A stretch of 64,000 nt of DNA from Burkholderia ambifaria (GCF_001443045.1 NZ_LKPJ01000030.1:1690-65689), one strand, 5' to 3'; shown: positions 43,741 to 53,066, counted from the first letter of the stretch. Program-made: numbers and translations. The notes: a model not told the origin generated them from the sequence alone.

Positions 43741-44951
43741 GATGATGCATCCAGGCTTGCGGTCGGTGCGGAAGTCGCGGCTTCGTCGCGTGCCCCGACC
43801 AGTTTCGTCGCGACCGGCACGCCGGCATTGAGGCGACTCTGGCCTTCGAACACGACGAGATCGTCTATGGCGATACCTTCGCGAATCTCCGTCATGCCGT
43901 CGGCTGCGACGCCCGTCTTCACCGGGCGCATATGCGCATGACCTGACACATCGACCGCATAGAGCTGCGGACCGGCCTGGGTATTCACGATCGCGCGACT
44001 TGGCACGGCCAGACGTTGTCGGTCGGTTCTCAGCAGCACGCTCGTACTGACAAGCTCGCCCGGCCACAATTTCCGCTCGGCATTCGCGAATGCGCCTTTC
44101 AGCTTGATTTGCCCTGTAGCGGGGTCGACCCGGCTGTCGATGAAACTCAAGAATCCCGTCTCGATCGGCGCGCCTCCCGTACGTGCGGTGACCGTGACAG
44201 GTAGCGGCGCGGCGGCCTGACCCGCAAGAAGATCCGGCAATGCGTCCTGCGACACCGAGAACTGCACGTCGATCGGCTCCATCTGCGTGACGGTCACGAC
44301 GCCCGTTGCATCGCCAGGATGCACAATCGCGCCAATATCGGCTTCACGCGCGCCGACCCGTCCGGCGAATGGCGCAATCAGTGTCGTGAAGCCCAGTTGC
44401 AGGCGGTCGCTTGCCACGATCGCGGCGTCGGCGGCAACGGTCGCCGTCAAGGCCTTGACCTGCGTGCGAGCAGTGTCGACGCTTTGCGTCGTTGCCCCGC
44501 CAATACCGACCAGCTTCGAATATCGCTCGAGATCAAGCTTCGCGTTCTCGAGGCTCGCCTGATCCTTGTTGCTCATGGCTATCGCCTGATCGAGCTGCGC
44601 CGCAAGCGGCCCCTGGTCGAGCCGGGCGAGTACCTGACCGGCTTTCACGTCCTGCCCGTCGACGAAGAACACGCGCTGCAACTGACCATCCACGCGTACC
44701 TTCATGTCGACGGTATTACGCGCCGCCACGGTGCCGACCGCGACAGCCCGCACCGAAAAATCATTCATGACGGGATGGCCGGCAACGACCGGCACCGAGG
44801 GCGCAACACTGCGCGCAGCCTGTTTCGGCCATTGCCACCACGCCACGAGTACGACGACGCCGAGGCCCGCCGCCAGCACGGGAAGAAGGCGACGACCACG
44901 CGGCGCGGAAGGCGGCAAGGACGGGGGATGAAAATCGACAGAGTGATTCAT
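43737..44951 (-). CDS. RND periplasmic adaptor (membrane fusion protein)
   Basis: 404 residues. An uncleaved N-terminal anchor (RLLPVLAAGLGVVVLVAW) is followed by the barrel-sandwich half-motifs VRVDGQLQRVFFVDGQDVKA and TTLIAPFAGRVGAREADIGA flanking a coiled hairpin (about 105-165), then the beta-barrel domain. It links the inner-membrane pump to the outer-membrane channel. It starts 23 nt after the channel gene and overlaps the pump gene. Confidence 0.93.
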   Translation of the reverse strand: MNHSVDFHPPSLPPSAPRGRRLLPVLAAGLGVVVLVAWWQWPKQAARSVAPSVPVVAGHPVMNDFSVRAVAVGTVAARNTVDMKVRVDGQLQRVFFVDGQDVKAGQVLARLDQGPLAAQLDQAIAMSNKDQASLENAKLDLERYSKLVGIGGATTQSVDTARTQVKALTATVAADAAIVASDRLQLGFTTLIAPFAGRVGAREADIGAIVHPGDATGVVTVTQMEPIDVQFSVSQDALPDLLAGQAAAPLPVTVTARTGGAPIETGFLSFIDSRVDPATGQIKLKGAFANAERKLWPGELVSTSVLLRTDRQRLAVPSRAIVNTQAGPQLYAVDVSGHAHMRPVKTGVAADGMTEIREGIAIDDLVVFEGQSRLNAGVPVATKLVGARDEAATSAPTASLDASS

Positions 44952-44974
44952 CGCTCTAAGAAAAAAGTAGCAAC

Positions 44975-46450
44975 TCAAGATGCATTGGGAGCGCCGGCGG
45001 CCGGCGGCACGGACGAATGCTCCGTCACCCCGAATCCGCCACCGAGCGCGCGGAACAGACCGACGGAAGCCTGGAGACGAGCAAGATGCGCCTGCTCGAG
45101 CGCATCCTCTGACTGGGAAAGTGCGCGTTCGGTATCGAGTACGGTCAGAAAATCGACGGTACCGCTGCGATACTGCGCGTCGGCCAACTGCGCGGCCTTG
45201 CGGGCCGCATCGGCAGCTTCCCGGTCGGCAAGCTCGACCTGCTGCTGCTGCGACGCGGCACTCAACATATCCTCGACGTCCTGGAGCGCGGTAACGACGG
45301 CCTGTTTGTAGTCCGCAACGCTTTTCGCGGATGCGGCCTCGCTTTCGCGCAGTTGCCCGCGCAAGGCCCCGCCATCGAAGACCGGCGCAACCAGCGCGGC
45401 CGCGATACTGGAAAATGGGCTCGCCAGGAAACGCGACAGCGAGCTGCTGTTCGAACCGCCCTGAGCGGTCAGCGTGAGATTGGGAAAGAATGCGGCACGC
45501 GCCGCACCGATGTCGTAATTGGCGGCTTGCAGCCGTGCTTCCGCGGCCCGAATATCGGGCCGCGCGTCGAGCAGACTGACAGGCAGGTACGGCTTCGGCT
45601 GGGGAACCGGCACACTACCGAGCGCAACCGTCTCGATGTCGAAGCCCTCCGGAGCAGCGCCCACCAGTGTCGCCAGCAGATGAAGGTTCTGGTCGCGCTG
45701 TTCGCGCAGCGCCGGAATCGCGGCTTCGAACGTCGCAAGTGCATTGCGCTGCTGCTGCACCTGAAGTTCGGTCGCAACACCCGCGGCCTGTTGCGCCGTC
45801 AACAGATCGAGCGTTCTCGCCGCATCCGCGACGATCGATTCGGCCAGCGCGACGCGCCGCCGCAAGCTCTGCACCTGCAACCACGAATCGACGATCGACG
45901 CGGTCAGCGTCAATGCAACCGTATCGCGATCGAAGCCCGCCGCCTGCGCGAGCAGGCTCGCCGAATTGGCGGTGGCCGCATTGCGCCCCCAGAAGTCGAT
46001 CTCGTAGCTCGCCTCGGCGAACAGGCTCTGGCCGTTGCTCGAACTACCGGAGCCCGACGAACTGCCAACGCTGCGGCGATTGAACGTGCCGTTCAGCGCC
46101 AGCGACGGATAGAGCGGCGCGCCTGCCTTCATCGCACCGGCACGCGCGACTTCGATGCTGGCAAATGCCGAAGCGAGCGAATGATTGGCATGCAGCCCGC
46201 GCTCGACGAGCGCGTCGAGTCGAGCGTCGCCATACGCATGCCACCAGCCACTCGCAACAGGCACCGTCCCGGCGAGTGACGCCTGTGCCGGGTCGTTCCA
46301 TGCGACAGGCGCAGGTATCGCGGGACGGTGATAGTGCGGCACGAACGAGCAACCGGCCAGCATTGCCACAACGAACGCGATGGCGACGAAGCCACCGCAC
46401 GGCACATTCCGTCTCCGTTGCCCGTACCGCATACCGCTCGTCCGGAACAT
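44975..46450 (-). CDS. outer-membrane efflux lipoprotein, NodT family
   Basis: 491 residues. The lipobox AMLAGC gives lipidation at C34. Two OEP repeats are visible, including WWHAYGDARLDALVERGL, YEIDFWGRN, LLDARPDIRAAEARLQAANY and SYDY-like helical hairpins. It forms the trimeric TolC-type exit duct. GAGGAG precedes ATG 46450. It is the first structural gene of the efflux operon (channel, adaptor, pump order) and follows a response-regulator gene by 103 nt. Confidence 0.93.
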   Translation of the reverse strand: MFRTSGMRYGQRRRNVPCGGFVAIAFVVAMLAGCSFVPHYHRPAIPAPVAWNDPAQASLAGTVPVASGWWHAYGDARLDALVERGLHANHSLASAFASIEVARAGAMKAGAPLYPSLALNGTFNRRSVGSSSGSGSSSNGQSLFAEASYEIDFWGRNAATANSASLLAQAAGFDRDTVALTLTASIVDSWLQVQSLRRRVALAESIVADAARTLDLLTAQQAAGVATELQVQQQRNALATFEAAIPALREQRDQNLHLLATLVGAAPEGFDIETVALGSVPVPQPKPYLPVSLLDARPDIRAAEARLQAANYDIGAARAAFFPNLTLTAQGGSNSSSLSRFLASPFSSIAAALVAPVFDGGALRGQLRESEAASAKSVADYKQAVVTALQDVEDMLSAASQQQQVELADREAADAARKAAQLADAQYRSGTVDFLTVLDTERALSQSEDALEQAHLARLQASVGLFRALGGGFGVTEHSSVPPAAGAPNAS

Positions 46451-46553
46451 GAAACGACTCCTCGCAATCTCGATGCGGGGAGCATAGCGATGCGCGCCTG
46501 TCCGGTCTTTCGCCTGGAGATGAACTTAATTTAATGTCGGCGGGCCTTTGCTT

Positions 46554-47243
46554 TCACTCGCGCCCGTTACCGCTGTCGCGCAGCAAGTATCCCGCTCCCA
46601 CCACCGTGTGGATCAGCGATTGCGGAAAATCACGGTCGACCTTGTTGCGCAATCGATGGACATGCATGTCGATCACGTTGCCCCGCGGTTCGAACTGGTA
46701 ATCCCATGCTGCTTCGAGCAGCATGCTGCGCGTGACGACGTGCCCGGCGTGACGCATCAGGCATTCGAGCAACAGGTACTCGCGGTGCTGAAGCTGCAGG
46801 TCGCGCCCGCTCCGGCTCGCGCGGCGCGTGCGCCGGTCGAGCGTGAGATCGGCTACCTTCAGCACATCGCGCAGCCCGGGTCGGTCCCCACGGCGGGCAA
46901 GCGCCTCGACACGCGCGAGCAATTCCGAAAATGCATAAGGCTTCGCCAGATAGTCGTCGCTTCCCGCACGGATGCCTTCGACGCGATCGTTCAGGCTCGC
47001 GATCGCGGAAAGCATCATCACTGGCGTCGAACGATCCTTGCAACGCAGGCGCCGCACCAGCTCGATTCCGTCCAGCACCGGCAGCCGGCGATCCGTCACG
47101 ATGACATCGTAAATCCCCTCGAGCGCAAGGGTAAGCCCCAATGCGCCGTCGTTCGCGGCATCTACGACGTGACCGCTTTCGGTCAATCCCCGTACAATGA
47201 ACTGCGCACCTCGTGCATCGTCTTCGACAATCAATATCCGCAT
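46554..47243 (-). CDS. OmpR-type response regulator without adjacent kinase
   Basis: 229 residues. The receiver has D51 in IVTDRRLPVLDG and K101 in DYLAKPY. The winged-helix domain contains LQHREYLLLECLMRHAGHVV and NVIDMHVHRLRNKVDRDFPQ. It reads toward the RND operon on the same strand and is probably its regulator, maybe co-transcribed. No kinase gene follows it. The nearest kinase, at 48051-49439, sits behind a second, divergent regulator, so the two regulators may share it. Confidence 0.92.
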   Translation of the reverse strand: MRILIVEDDARGAQFIVRGLTESGHVVDAANDGALGLTLALEGIYDVIVTDRRLPVLDGIELVRRLRCKDRSTPVMMLSAIASLNDRVEGIRAGSDDYLAKPYAFSELLARVEALARRGDRPGLRDVLKVADLTLDRRTRRASRSGRDLQLQHREYLLLECLMRHAGHVVTRSMLLEAAWDYQFEPRGNVIDMHVHRLRNKVDRDFPQSLIHTVVGAGYLLRDSGNGRE

Positions 47244-47377
47244 GCTGAACGTGGCTGGATTAAATTTATTTCATGTTGGAGCGAACCGGATGTCGGGAAA
47301 GCCGATGCACACTCCATGCATGGCAGTTTAACTTCGTTCGCTGCCGCGGGCCCATGCTCTCCCCTGCTGGAATCTGA

Positions 47378-48064
47378 ATGCCGAACATTCTGGTCGTCGA
47401 AGACGATCGTCAAACCCTCGATGAAATCGTCAACGCACTTACCGATTATGGCTGGGCAGTCGAGTCCGCCCAGACCGGTCGTGACGGCCTCGTTCTCGCC
47501 GTCGGGAAACGCTATGACGCGATCGTGCTGGACCGGATGCTGGCTGGCGAGATCGAAGGTCTCGGCATGCTAGCGGCAATCCGGAGCGCCGGCGTGACGA
47601 CACCGGTGCTGATCCTGAGCGCACTCACCGCTGTCGACGAACGCGTGCGCGGCCTGCGCGCGGGCGGGGACGATTATCTGACCAAGCCGTTCGAATTCAT
47701 CGAACTGACCGCCCGCCTGGATGCGCTGATGCGACGTCGCGAAGCACCGGAACAGCCGGTACAGGAATATCACGTGGGTCCGCTGTCGCTCAACCTGCTC
47801 ACCCGCGAAGCTGTCTGTGCCGGACGTCCCGTCGCGCTGTTGCCGCGCGAATACCGTCTGCTTGAATTTCTGATGCGGCACGCGAACCAGACCGTCAGTC
47901 GTACGATGCTGTTCGAAGCCGTCTGGGGCTATCAGCTCAACGAGCGAACCAACGTCATCGACGTTCACGTCAGCCGCTTGCGTAAAAAGCTCGATCCGGA
48001 CGGTAATCTCGCCCTTATTCATACCGTACGCGGTTCAGGATATTCGCTTCGTGCGCCTGACTGA
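47378..48064 (+). CDS. OmpR-type response regulator
   Basis: 228 residues. The receiver has D52 in IVLDRMLAGEIEG, where the usual proline after the loop is replaced by alanine, and the lysine in DYLTKPF. The output domain has LLPREYRLLEFLMRHANQTV and NVIDVHVSRLRKKL. It overlaps the kinase gene by 14 nt. The three TTCAN repeats at 49470-49496 before the beta-propeller gene are a plausible target. It is closely similar in architecture to the divergent regulator at 46554-47243, suggesting duplication. Confidence 0.92.
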   Translation: MPNILVVEDDRQTLDEIVNALTDYGWAVESAQTGRDGLVLAVGKRYDAIVLDRMLAGEIEGLGMLAAIRSAGVTTPVLILSALTAVDERVRGLRAGGDDYLTKPFEFIELTARLDALMRRREAPEQPVQEYHVGPLSLNLLTREAVCAGRPVALLPREYRLLEFLMRHANQTVSRTMLFEAVWGYQLNERTNVIDVHVSRLRKKLDPDGNLALIHTVRGSGYSLRAPD

Positions 48065-49439
48065 CCTGCATCGCACCACCAGTTTCCGGCTCGCGACGCT
48101 ATTCCTCGCGATGTTCGGCATCGTCTCGCTGGTGCTGTTTACCTACCTCTACGTCGAGATCACCGGTTTCGAGCAGGAACGCATCAACGATTGGCTGGTA
48201 CGCGAGCAAACCAACATCATGCGAGAAGACTCGGCCGGGCTGCTCGCCCACATCGTGCATCAGAGTCAGCGCGATCCGGACCGGCAGCGCCCGTTCGGGC
48301 TCTTCGACGCACAAGGCAGGCATCTTGCGGGAGGCTACATCGGGAATCGTCCGCCGATACCCGCGTACAACCGGCCATTCCGGCTGCGACTCGCCACCAC
48401 CAACGGTCACCCTGTACCCGGCCTCTGTATTGCCGGGCAGTTGGCAGACAACCACACCGTACTCCTGTGCCAGAGCATGCTCGAACTGCACCATTTCGAC
48501 GAAGAGCTGCTGCACGTCCTGCTCACAGCCGGATTGGTGATGCTACTGGCCGGCGTTGTCGGCGCCGCGATCGTCGGCGTCGGCGCCGTACGCCGACTGG
48601 ACGACGTCACTCACTCGATCAGGGAGATCGTGTCCGGAAATCTCGGTCGCCGTCTGCCCATGCAGATGAAACATGATGACGTCGGGCGGCTCGTGATGGT
48701 CGTCAACGGCATGCTCGACGAAATCGAACGCCTGATGCACGAAGTCAAGGGTGTGTGCGATGCAATCGCGCATGATCTGCGCACGCCGCTCACCCGCCTT
48801 CTCGCCGGGCTGGAGCGCGTGCAACGCCGAGCGCAGACTGAAGCCGACTATCGCGAGGCGATCGACGCCACGATTGCCGAAACGGGCAACATTCTTCACA
48901 CGTTTAATTCGCTGCTACGTATCTCCGAGATCGAATCGCACGTACGCCAGCAGAATTTCGTCGCCGTCGATCTTGCCGCCATTACCGACGACGTCGCCGA
49001 ATACTACGAACCGACCGCGGAAAACAAGGGCGTCACGCTCGATTACCGGCGCGTGCCCGATGGCCTTCCCGAGTTCCGGGGCGACCGCGACTTGCTGTTC
49101 GAAGCCCTCGCCAACCTGGTCGACAACGCAATCAAGTTTGCGCCGATCAACGGCCACGTATCGATCCGGCTGTTTCGCGACTCGACAGGCTTCGGTGTCA
49201 CCATTGCCGATGACGGCCCCGGCATTCCGCCCCGAGAAAGACAGGCGGTATTGAGACGGTTCTATCGCGCCGAAGCGAGTCGCCATACACCCGGCAATGG
49301 CCTTGGCTTGAGCCTCGCGTCCGCCATTGCGGCGATGCATGGCATGCTATTGCGATTCGACGACACTCAAACCGGCTGCAGCGTAACGCTGCTGGCTCCT
49401 GCCATGCCCGTGTCCGCCGCACGCCCCTCTTGCCGGTAA
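48051..49439 (+). CDS. sensor histidine kinase
   Basis: 462 residues from the GTG at 48051, which overlaps the regulator gene. Membrane helices lie at about 13-34 and 155-178 around a periplasmic sensor of 120 residues. HAMP follows (RRLDDVTHSIREIVSGNLGR), then the H-box with H241 in DAIAHDLRTPLTRLL, N-box LANLVDNAIKFAP, and G boxes ADDGPGIPPRER and GNGLGLSLASAIA. It is the cognate kinase of the regulator at 47378-48064, and possibly also of the one at 46554-47243. Confidence 0.92.
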   Translation: MRLTDLHRTTSFRLATLFLAMFGIVSLVLFTYLYVEITGFEQERINDWLVREQTNIMREDSAGLLAHIVHQSQRDPDRQRPFGLFDAQGRHLAGGYIGNRPPIPAYNRPFRLRLATTNGHPVPGLCIAGQLADNHTVLLCQSMLELHHFDEELLHVLLTAGLVMLLAGVVGAAIVGVGAVRRLDDVTHSIREIVSGNLGRRLPMQMKHDDVGRLVMVVNGMLDEIERLMHEVKGVCDAIAHDLRTPLTRLLAGLERVQRRAQTEADYREAIDATIAETGNILHTFNSLLRISEIESHVRQQNFVAVDLAAITDDVAEYYEPTAENKGVTLDYRRVPDGLPEFRGDRDLLFEALANLVDNAIKFAPINGHVSIRLFRDSTGFGVTIADDGPGIPPRERQAVLRRFYRAEASRHTPGNGLGLSLASAIAAMHGMLLRFDDTQTGCSVTLLAPAMPVSAARPSCR

Positions 49440-49469
49440 TCCATCCCGGTGCGGCATCCTGAAGATGGG

Positions 49470-49496
49470 TTCATGATGCTTTCAGCTTTCGTTCAG
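49470..49496 (+). promoter_or_regulatory. three direct repeats with 11-bp period
   Basis: TTCAT (49470), TTCAG (49481) and TTCAG (49492) each begin 11 bp apart. One-turn spacing of tandem repeats is typical of OmpR/PhoB-family binding sites. The array ends 71 nt before the beta-propeller gene, directly downstream of a two-component system. Confidence 0.6.
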
Positions 49497-49567
49497 TCAA
49501 CGCCCCTATGATCCTGGAGCAGGGCAGCTTGCCCTCTCATCGGACAAACCCATCAGGGAAGAACAGA

Positions 49568-50656
49568 ATGATCAAGCATCACTCGCTGATTTCCGCTACC
49601 GCTGCAGCCGTCGCCCTCGCCCTTTCTTCCTCGGCATTCGCCTTCGACGGTTGGCACCAGCAGAAAGCCACCGTCATCCCCGGCAAGGCGGCCGGATGGG
49701 ACTACGTGTCGGTCGACCCGGAAAGGCACCATGTTTTCCTTGGCCATCGAGAGGAAGGTTTGCAGGTGTTCGACACCATGCTTGGCAAGGTAGTCAAGGT
49801 AATCGGCAATACGGCGGCCAACAGTTCCGACGGCGCGGTGCTCATCCCCGAATTCGACGTCGGCATCTCCAACAACGAAGACGGCACCATTACGCCCTTC
49901 AAGCTCTCGACTCTGGAGGCGAAGCCTCCGATCAAGGTCGGTGACGATCTCGACACCAGCCACTACGATCCCGTCAGCAAGCGTCTCGTGCTCAACATGG
50001 GCGCGAAATCGGACGGCACCGAGATCGTCATGCTCGATATGCCTTCGCTGAAAGAGGCCACTCGCCTCAAGGTGCCGAGCAAGAAGGTCGAGGGAGCGGA
50101 TAGCGACGGCAAGGCATTCTTCTTCCTCGCGGCACAGGACATCGACAAGGTCTACAAGATCGACTCCCGCGCCGGCAAGGTCGTCGCCACCTACGACACG
50201 GCATCCGCGTGCGGTCGCCCGACCGCGATCGCGGTGAACGGAGCCGACGAGCGCGTGTACGTCAGTTGCCGCGGCCGCGATGCCATCAAACCCTCGCTCG
50301 TCGTGCTCAATGGCGAAAACGGCAAGATCGTCTACCGTGCCGAGATCGGCGCGGGCAACGACAGCATCATCTACGACGCGAGCCTCAAACGCATTTTCAC
50401 GGCCAACGGCGTAAGCGCGAACCTCAACATATTCGAAGTCGACGGTCCGGATAGCTACAAGCCGCTCGAAACGCTGGGCACGCGCGCCGGCATGCGCACG
50501 ATGGCCATGGATTCGAAAACCCACGTAATCTACGGCGTCGCCGCGGAAGGCAGCGCCGACACCGCCAAGCACATCTCGACCGTCGTTTCGCCGTTCTACG
50601 CGAACACGTTCTTCCCCAATACCTATACCGTGATGGCCTTCGGCAAGCAACGTTGA
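49568..50656 (+). CDS. secreted YncE-like beta-propeller protein
   Basis: 362 residues. The signal peptide ends at SSSAFA. The rest shows repeated blades with YVSVDPERHHVFLGHREEGL, VLIPEFDVGISNNEDGTITP, RVYVSCRGRD and RIFTANGVSANLNIFEVDGP, as in 7-bladed YVTN/YncE-type propellers. The function of such periplasmic proteins is poorly known; some are linked to metal or redox stress. GGAAG precedes ATG 49568. The gene is probably controlled by the upstream two-component system. Confidence 0.82.
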   Translation: MIKHHSLISATAAAVALALSSSAFAFDGWHQQKATVIPGKAAGWDYVSVDPERHHVFLGHREEGLQVFDTMLGKVVKVIGNTAANSSDGAVLIPEFDVGISNNEDGTITPFKLSTLEAKPPIKVGDDLDTSHYDPVSKRLVLNMGAKSDGTEIVMLDMPSLKEATRLKVPSKKVEGADSDGKAFFFLAAQDIDKVYKIDSRAGKVVATYDTASACGRPTAIAVNGADERVYVSCRGRDAIKPSLVVLNGENGKIVYRAEIGAGNDSIIYDASLKRIFTANGVSANLNIFEVDGPDSYKPLETLGTRAGMRTMAMDSKTHVIYGVAAEGSADTAKHISTVVSPFYANTFFPNTYTVMAFGKQR

Positions 50657-50674
50657 CTACGGGAACGGCGGCAT

Positions 50675-50699
50675 GGTCGACCAACCTGGAATGTCGACC
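50675..50699 (+). terminator. hairpin after the beta-propeller gene
   Basis: A 7-bp perfect stem GGTCGAC/GTCGACC with an 11-nt loop, 18 nt after the stop codon and with no T-run. Confidence 0.35.
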
Positions 50700-50782
50700 T
50701 TGCCGAACATGTCCTGGTTGTTCGGTCAAACGAAACCCTCTTCGACCCGCATGCAGCCGTGCGCGGTGATCCCGGCAATGAT

Positions 50783-50811
50783 GGAAATACCCGACCATCA
50801 CAGGTATTTCC
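50783..50811 (-). terminator. hairpin at the 3' side of ampC
   Basis: A 9-bp perfect stem GGAAATACC/GGTATTTCC with an 11-nt loop, 22 nt beyond the ampC stop. It has no long T-run, but it is likely to end or stabilise the ampC transcript. Confidence 0.45.
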
Positions 50812-50833
50812 GCGCGGGCAGGCGCGACGCAGG

Positions 50834-52003
50834 TTACGGCTTGCCATTCAGCGACTCGACGATCCGGTACGCAACCTTCACGCGATCCTCGATCGGAAAG
50901 CTGCGGTTCGCGAGCATCACGATCGCGATCCGCTTCGCGGGGACGAACGCGACATAGGTACTGAAGCCGTTGGTCGAGCCGGTCTTGTTGATCCACGTGT
51001 CCTGGCGCGGCGCGAGCGGCGGCTCGAGCCTGGTCGCGGGCGTCGCGTCGCGGAGCATCGCCGGCCCGTTCCCTTCGAGCAGCGTCGGCAACGCGACCGG
51101 ATACGGATACTGCTCCCAGATCAGGTCCTGCGTGAACGGCCCCGCACGGAAATAGCCGGTGTGCGTGCGCTCGAGCGCGCGCTGCAGCCGCGGCGCCGTT
51201 TCGACGAGCCCCATGTTCGCCTGCACGAAGCGCAGCAGGTCGGCCGCGGTCGTCCTGACGCCGTACGCCGGCTGCCACAGCATGCCGCCCGTCATCCGGA
51301 TCGGCTTGCCGTCCTGCGTATAGCCCTGCGCATAGTCGGCCTGGCGTGCGGCGGGCACGTTGATGTACGTATGTGTCATCCCGAGCGCGGGGAACAGCCG
51401 CTGTTCCATCAGCACCGCGAAGTCGCGGTTCATCGCCTTCGCGGTGAGCTGCCCGAACATCCCGATCGCGACGTTCGAGTACGTGCGGCGCGTGCCCGGC
51501 GCATATGCGGGCCGCCACGCGTCGAGATAGCGCATCAGGTCCGCGTCGTCGCGGATGCTGTCGGGCACCTGCAGCGGCATGCCGCCCGGCGTGTGCGTGC
51601 CGAGCTCGAGCAGCGTCACGCCGCCGAACGGCTTGCCCTGCAGCGCGGGCAGGTACTTGGCCGCAGGATCCGACAGCGACAGCTCGCCGCCCTCCTGCGC
51701 GTCGGACGCGAGCGTCGCGGTCAGCGTCTTGCTGACCGAGCCGATCTCGAACAGCGTGTCGCCGGTCACGGGCTTGCCGGTTTGCGTCGACATCACGCCG
51801 TAGTCGAACACGTAGGGCTTGCCGTCGGCGACGACGCCGATCGCCATGCCGGGAACGGCGAACTGCTTCATCAGCGGCGCGACGTTGCGGGTCACGGTGT
51901 CGTGAATCTCGGCGGGCGTGGCGGCGGCCGCGCGGCCGGCCGTGGCAGCAGCGCACGCGGCGACGAACAGGGTCGCGGCGATGCGTATCGCGTTGAATCG
52001 CAT
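50834..52003 (-). CDS. ampC: class C beta-lactamase
   Basis: 389 residues. The signal peptide is cut near AGRAAAA. The three active-site elements are present: SVSK at 89-92 (nucleophile S89), YSN at 175-177 and KTG at 340-342, with the AmpC-type context FEIGSVSKTLTATLASDAQE and TYSNVAIGMFG. It hydrolyses cephalosporins in the periplasm. No divergent LysR-type ampR gene is present, so the usual induction circuit is absent locally. The ATG at 52003 has AAGGAAC upstream. Confidence 0.95.
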   Translation of the reverse strand: MRFNAIRIAATLFVAACAAATAGRAAAATPAEIHDTVTRNVAPLMKQFAVPGMAIGVVADGKPYVFDYGVMSTQTGKPVTGDTLFEIGSVSKTLTATLASDAQEGGELSLSDPAAKYLPALQGKPFGGVTLLELGTHTPGGMPLQVPDSIRDDADLMRYLDAWRPAYAPGTRRTYSNVAIGMFGQLTAKAMNRDFAVLMEQRLFPALGMTHTYINVPAARQADYAQGYTQDGKPIRMTGGMLWQPAYGVRTTAADLLRFVQANMGLVETAPRLQRALERTHTGYFRAGPFTQDLIWEQYPYPVALPTLLEGNGPAMLRDATPATRLEPPLAPRQDTWINKTGSTNGFSTYVAFVPAKRIAIVMLANRSFPIEDRVKVAYRIVESLNGKP

Positions 52004-52188
52004 GGTTGCGGTTCCTTCGATTTTCAGATGGTTGTGTGAGCAACAGATCCGGCCGCGCCGCGCGGAAGCTGCGGCAGCCGGCCTGTCGAAGCAGGACTAT
52101 CCGCTGCCGGCCGCCCGTCAACAATCGATGATATGTTGCGTGAGCCTAAAGAAAATCTTATGCGCTGCGTGAACCGTCCATGCGGACG

Positions 52189-52446
52189 TCAGTCCGGCGA
52201 CCGTTCGAGAAAGGCCCGCATCGCGGCATTGAAGCGCGCCGGCCGCTGCAACGGCGCGAAGTGGCTCACGCCGGGCAGGATCGTCAGCGTCGCGCCCGGA
52301 ATCGTGCGCGCGAGACACGCCGCATGCTCGGGGCGGATGAACTCGTCGTGCTCGTCGTGCACGATCGCGACCGGCACCGCGATCGCCGCGAGGTCGGCCG
52401 CGCTGTAATCCGGTTGCGTGCGCATCATGTCTGCGCGGCGGAAGTG
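52189..52446 (-). pseudogene. C-terminal remnant of an alpha/beta hydrolase
   Basis: About 85 codons. VAIVHDEHDEFIRPEHAACL holds the acid residue, and LPGVSHFAPLQRP holds the catalytic histidine of the hydrolase triad. The N-terminal half with the nucleophile elbow is gone; the frame upstream of about 52446 reads unrelated sequence. The remnant lies between the ampC promoter and a gene-poor stretch. Confidence 0.75.
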
Positions 52447-52880
52447 AGATCGAACTGCATCGTGTCGAACCGTAATGAGTGTGCGACTCGGGTCGGTTGA
52501 AAAGGGGAACACCTTGCAACAGGTTTACAGAATTCGTCGGATGAAACTTTCGCCTCTACCTTCCGCGCGGCGCCGATGCGGCCGCGCAGCCGGCGCCGCA
52601 CGCCATGTCGTACGCGCCATGCCGATTGTCGCGAAGGGGCCAGAATGACCGGCCTCCCACGCTGGTAAAATCGTCGGCCGGCCTGCTGCCGCAGCCCCCC
52701 AGGCTGCTTCCGGCAAGGCCTCGCGAGCTACCCGTCTCGGCACCCGCCCGGTCGGGCGCGACCCGCGATGCCGTCCGGCGCCGTCGCTACGCGAGCTTCG
52801 CGCCCGCAGCGACACGGCGACGCGACAACGCGGCGACTTCGGCACGCACGCCCTTCATCACGCATTTCGAGGAATTCACG
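52447..52880. other. 434-bp region without recognisable gene
   Basis: Very Arg/Pro/Ala-biased frames only. It contains the deletion edge of the hydrolase remnant and presumably the promoter of the small membrane-protein gene. Confidence 0.35.
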
Positions 52881-53015
52881 ATGGCCCGCATCGGTGCCTT
52901 CTGCCTGACCACGTGGCTCGCCGCCGCGATTCTCTATTTCGGCCAGCATTCGGTCGCGATGATTGCGCTCAGCGGCGTGGTCGTGTTTGGCGGGTTCGAT
53001 CTGCTGCGTCCGTAG
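52881..53015 (+). CDS. small single-pass membrane protein
   Basis: 44 residues: MARIGAFCLTTWLAAAILYF, then a hydrophobic stretch AMIALSGVVVFGGF and a short tail DLLRP. It would form one long or two short membrane segments. GAGGA lies 7 nt before the ATG, a good ribosome site, which supports a real gene. The function is unknown. It is convergent with the beta-propeller gene that follows. Confidence 0.6.
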   Translation: MARIGAFCLTTWLAAAILYFGQHSVAMIALSGVVVFGGFDLLRP

Positions 53016-53066
53016 CGACGACGCGTTCGGGCCGAGCCGGCTGTTCCGGCTCAGCCTCGCCGCACG

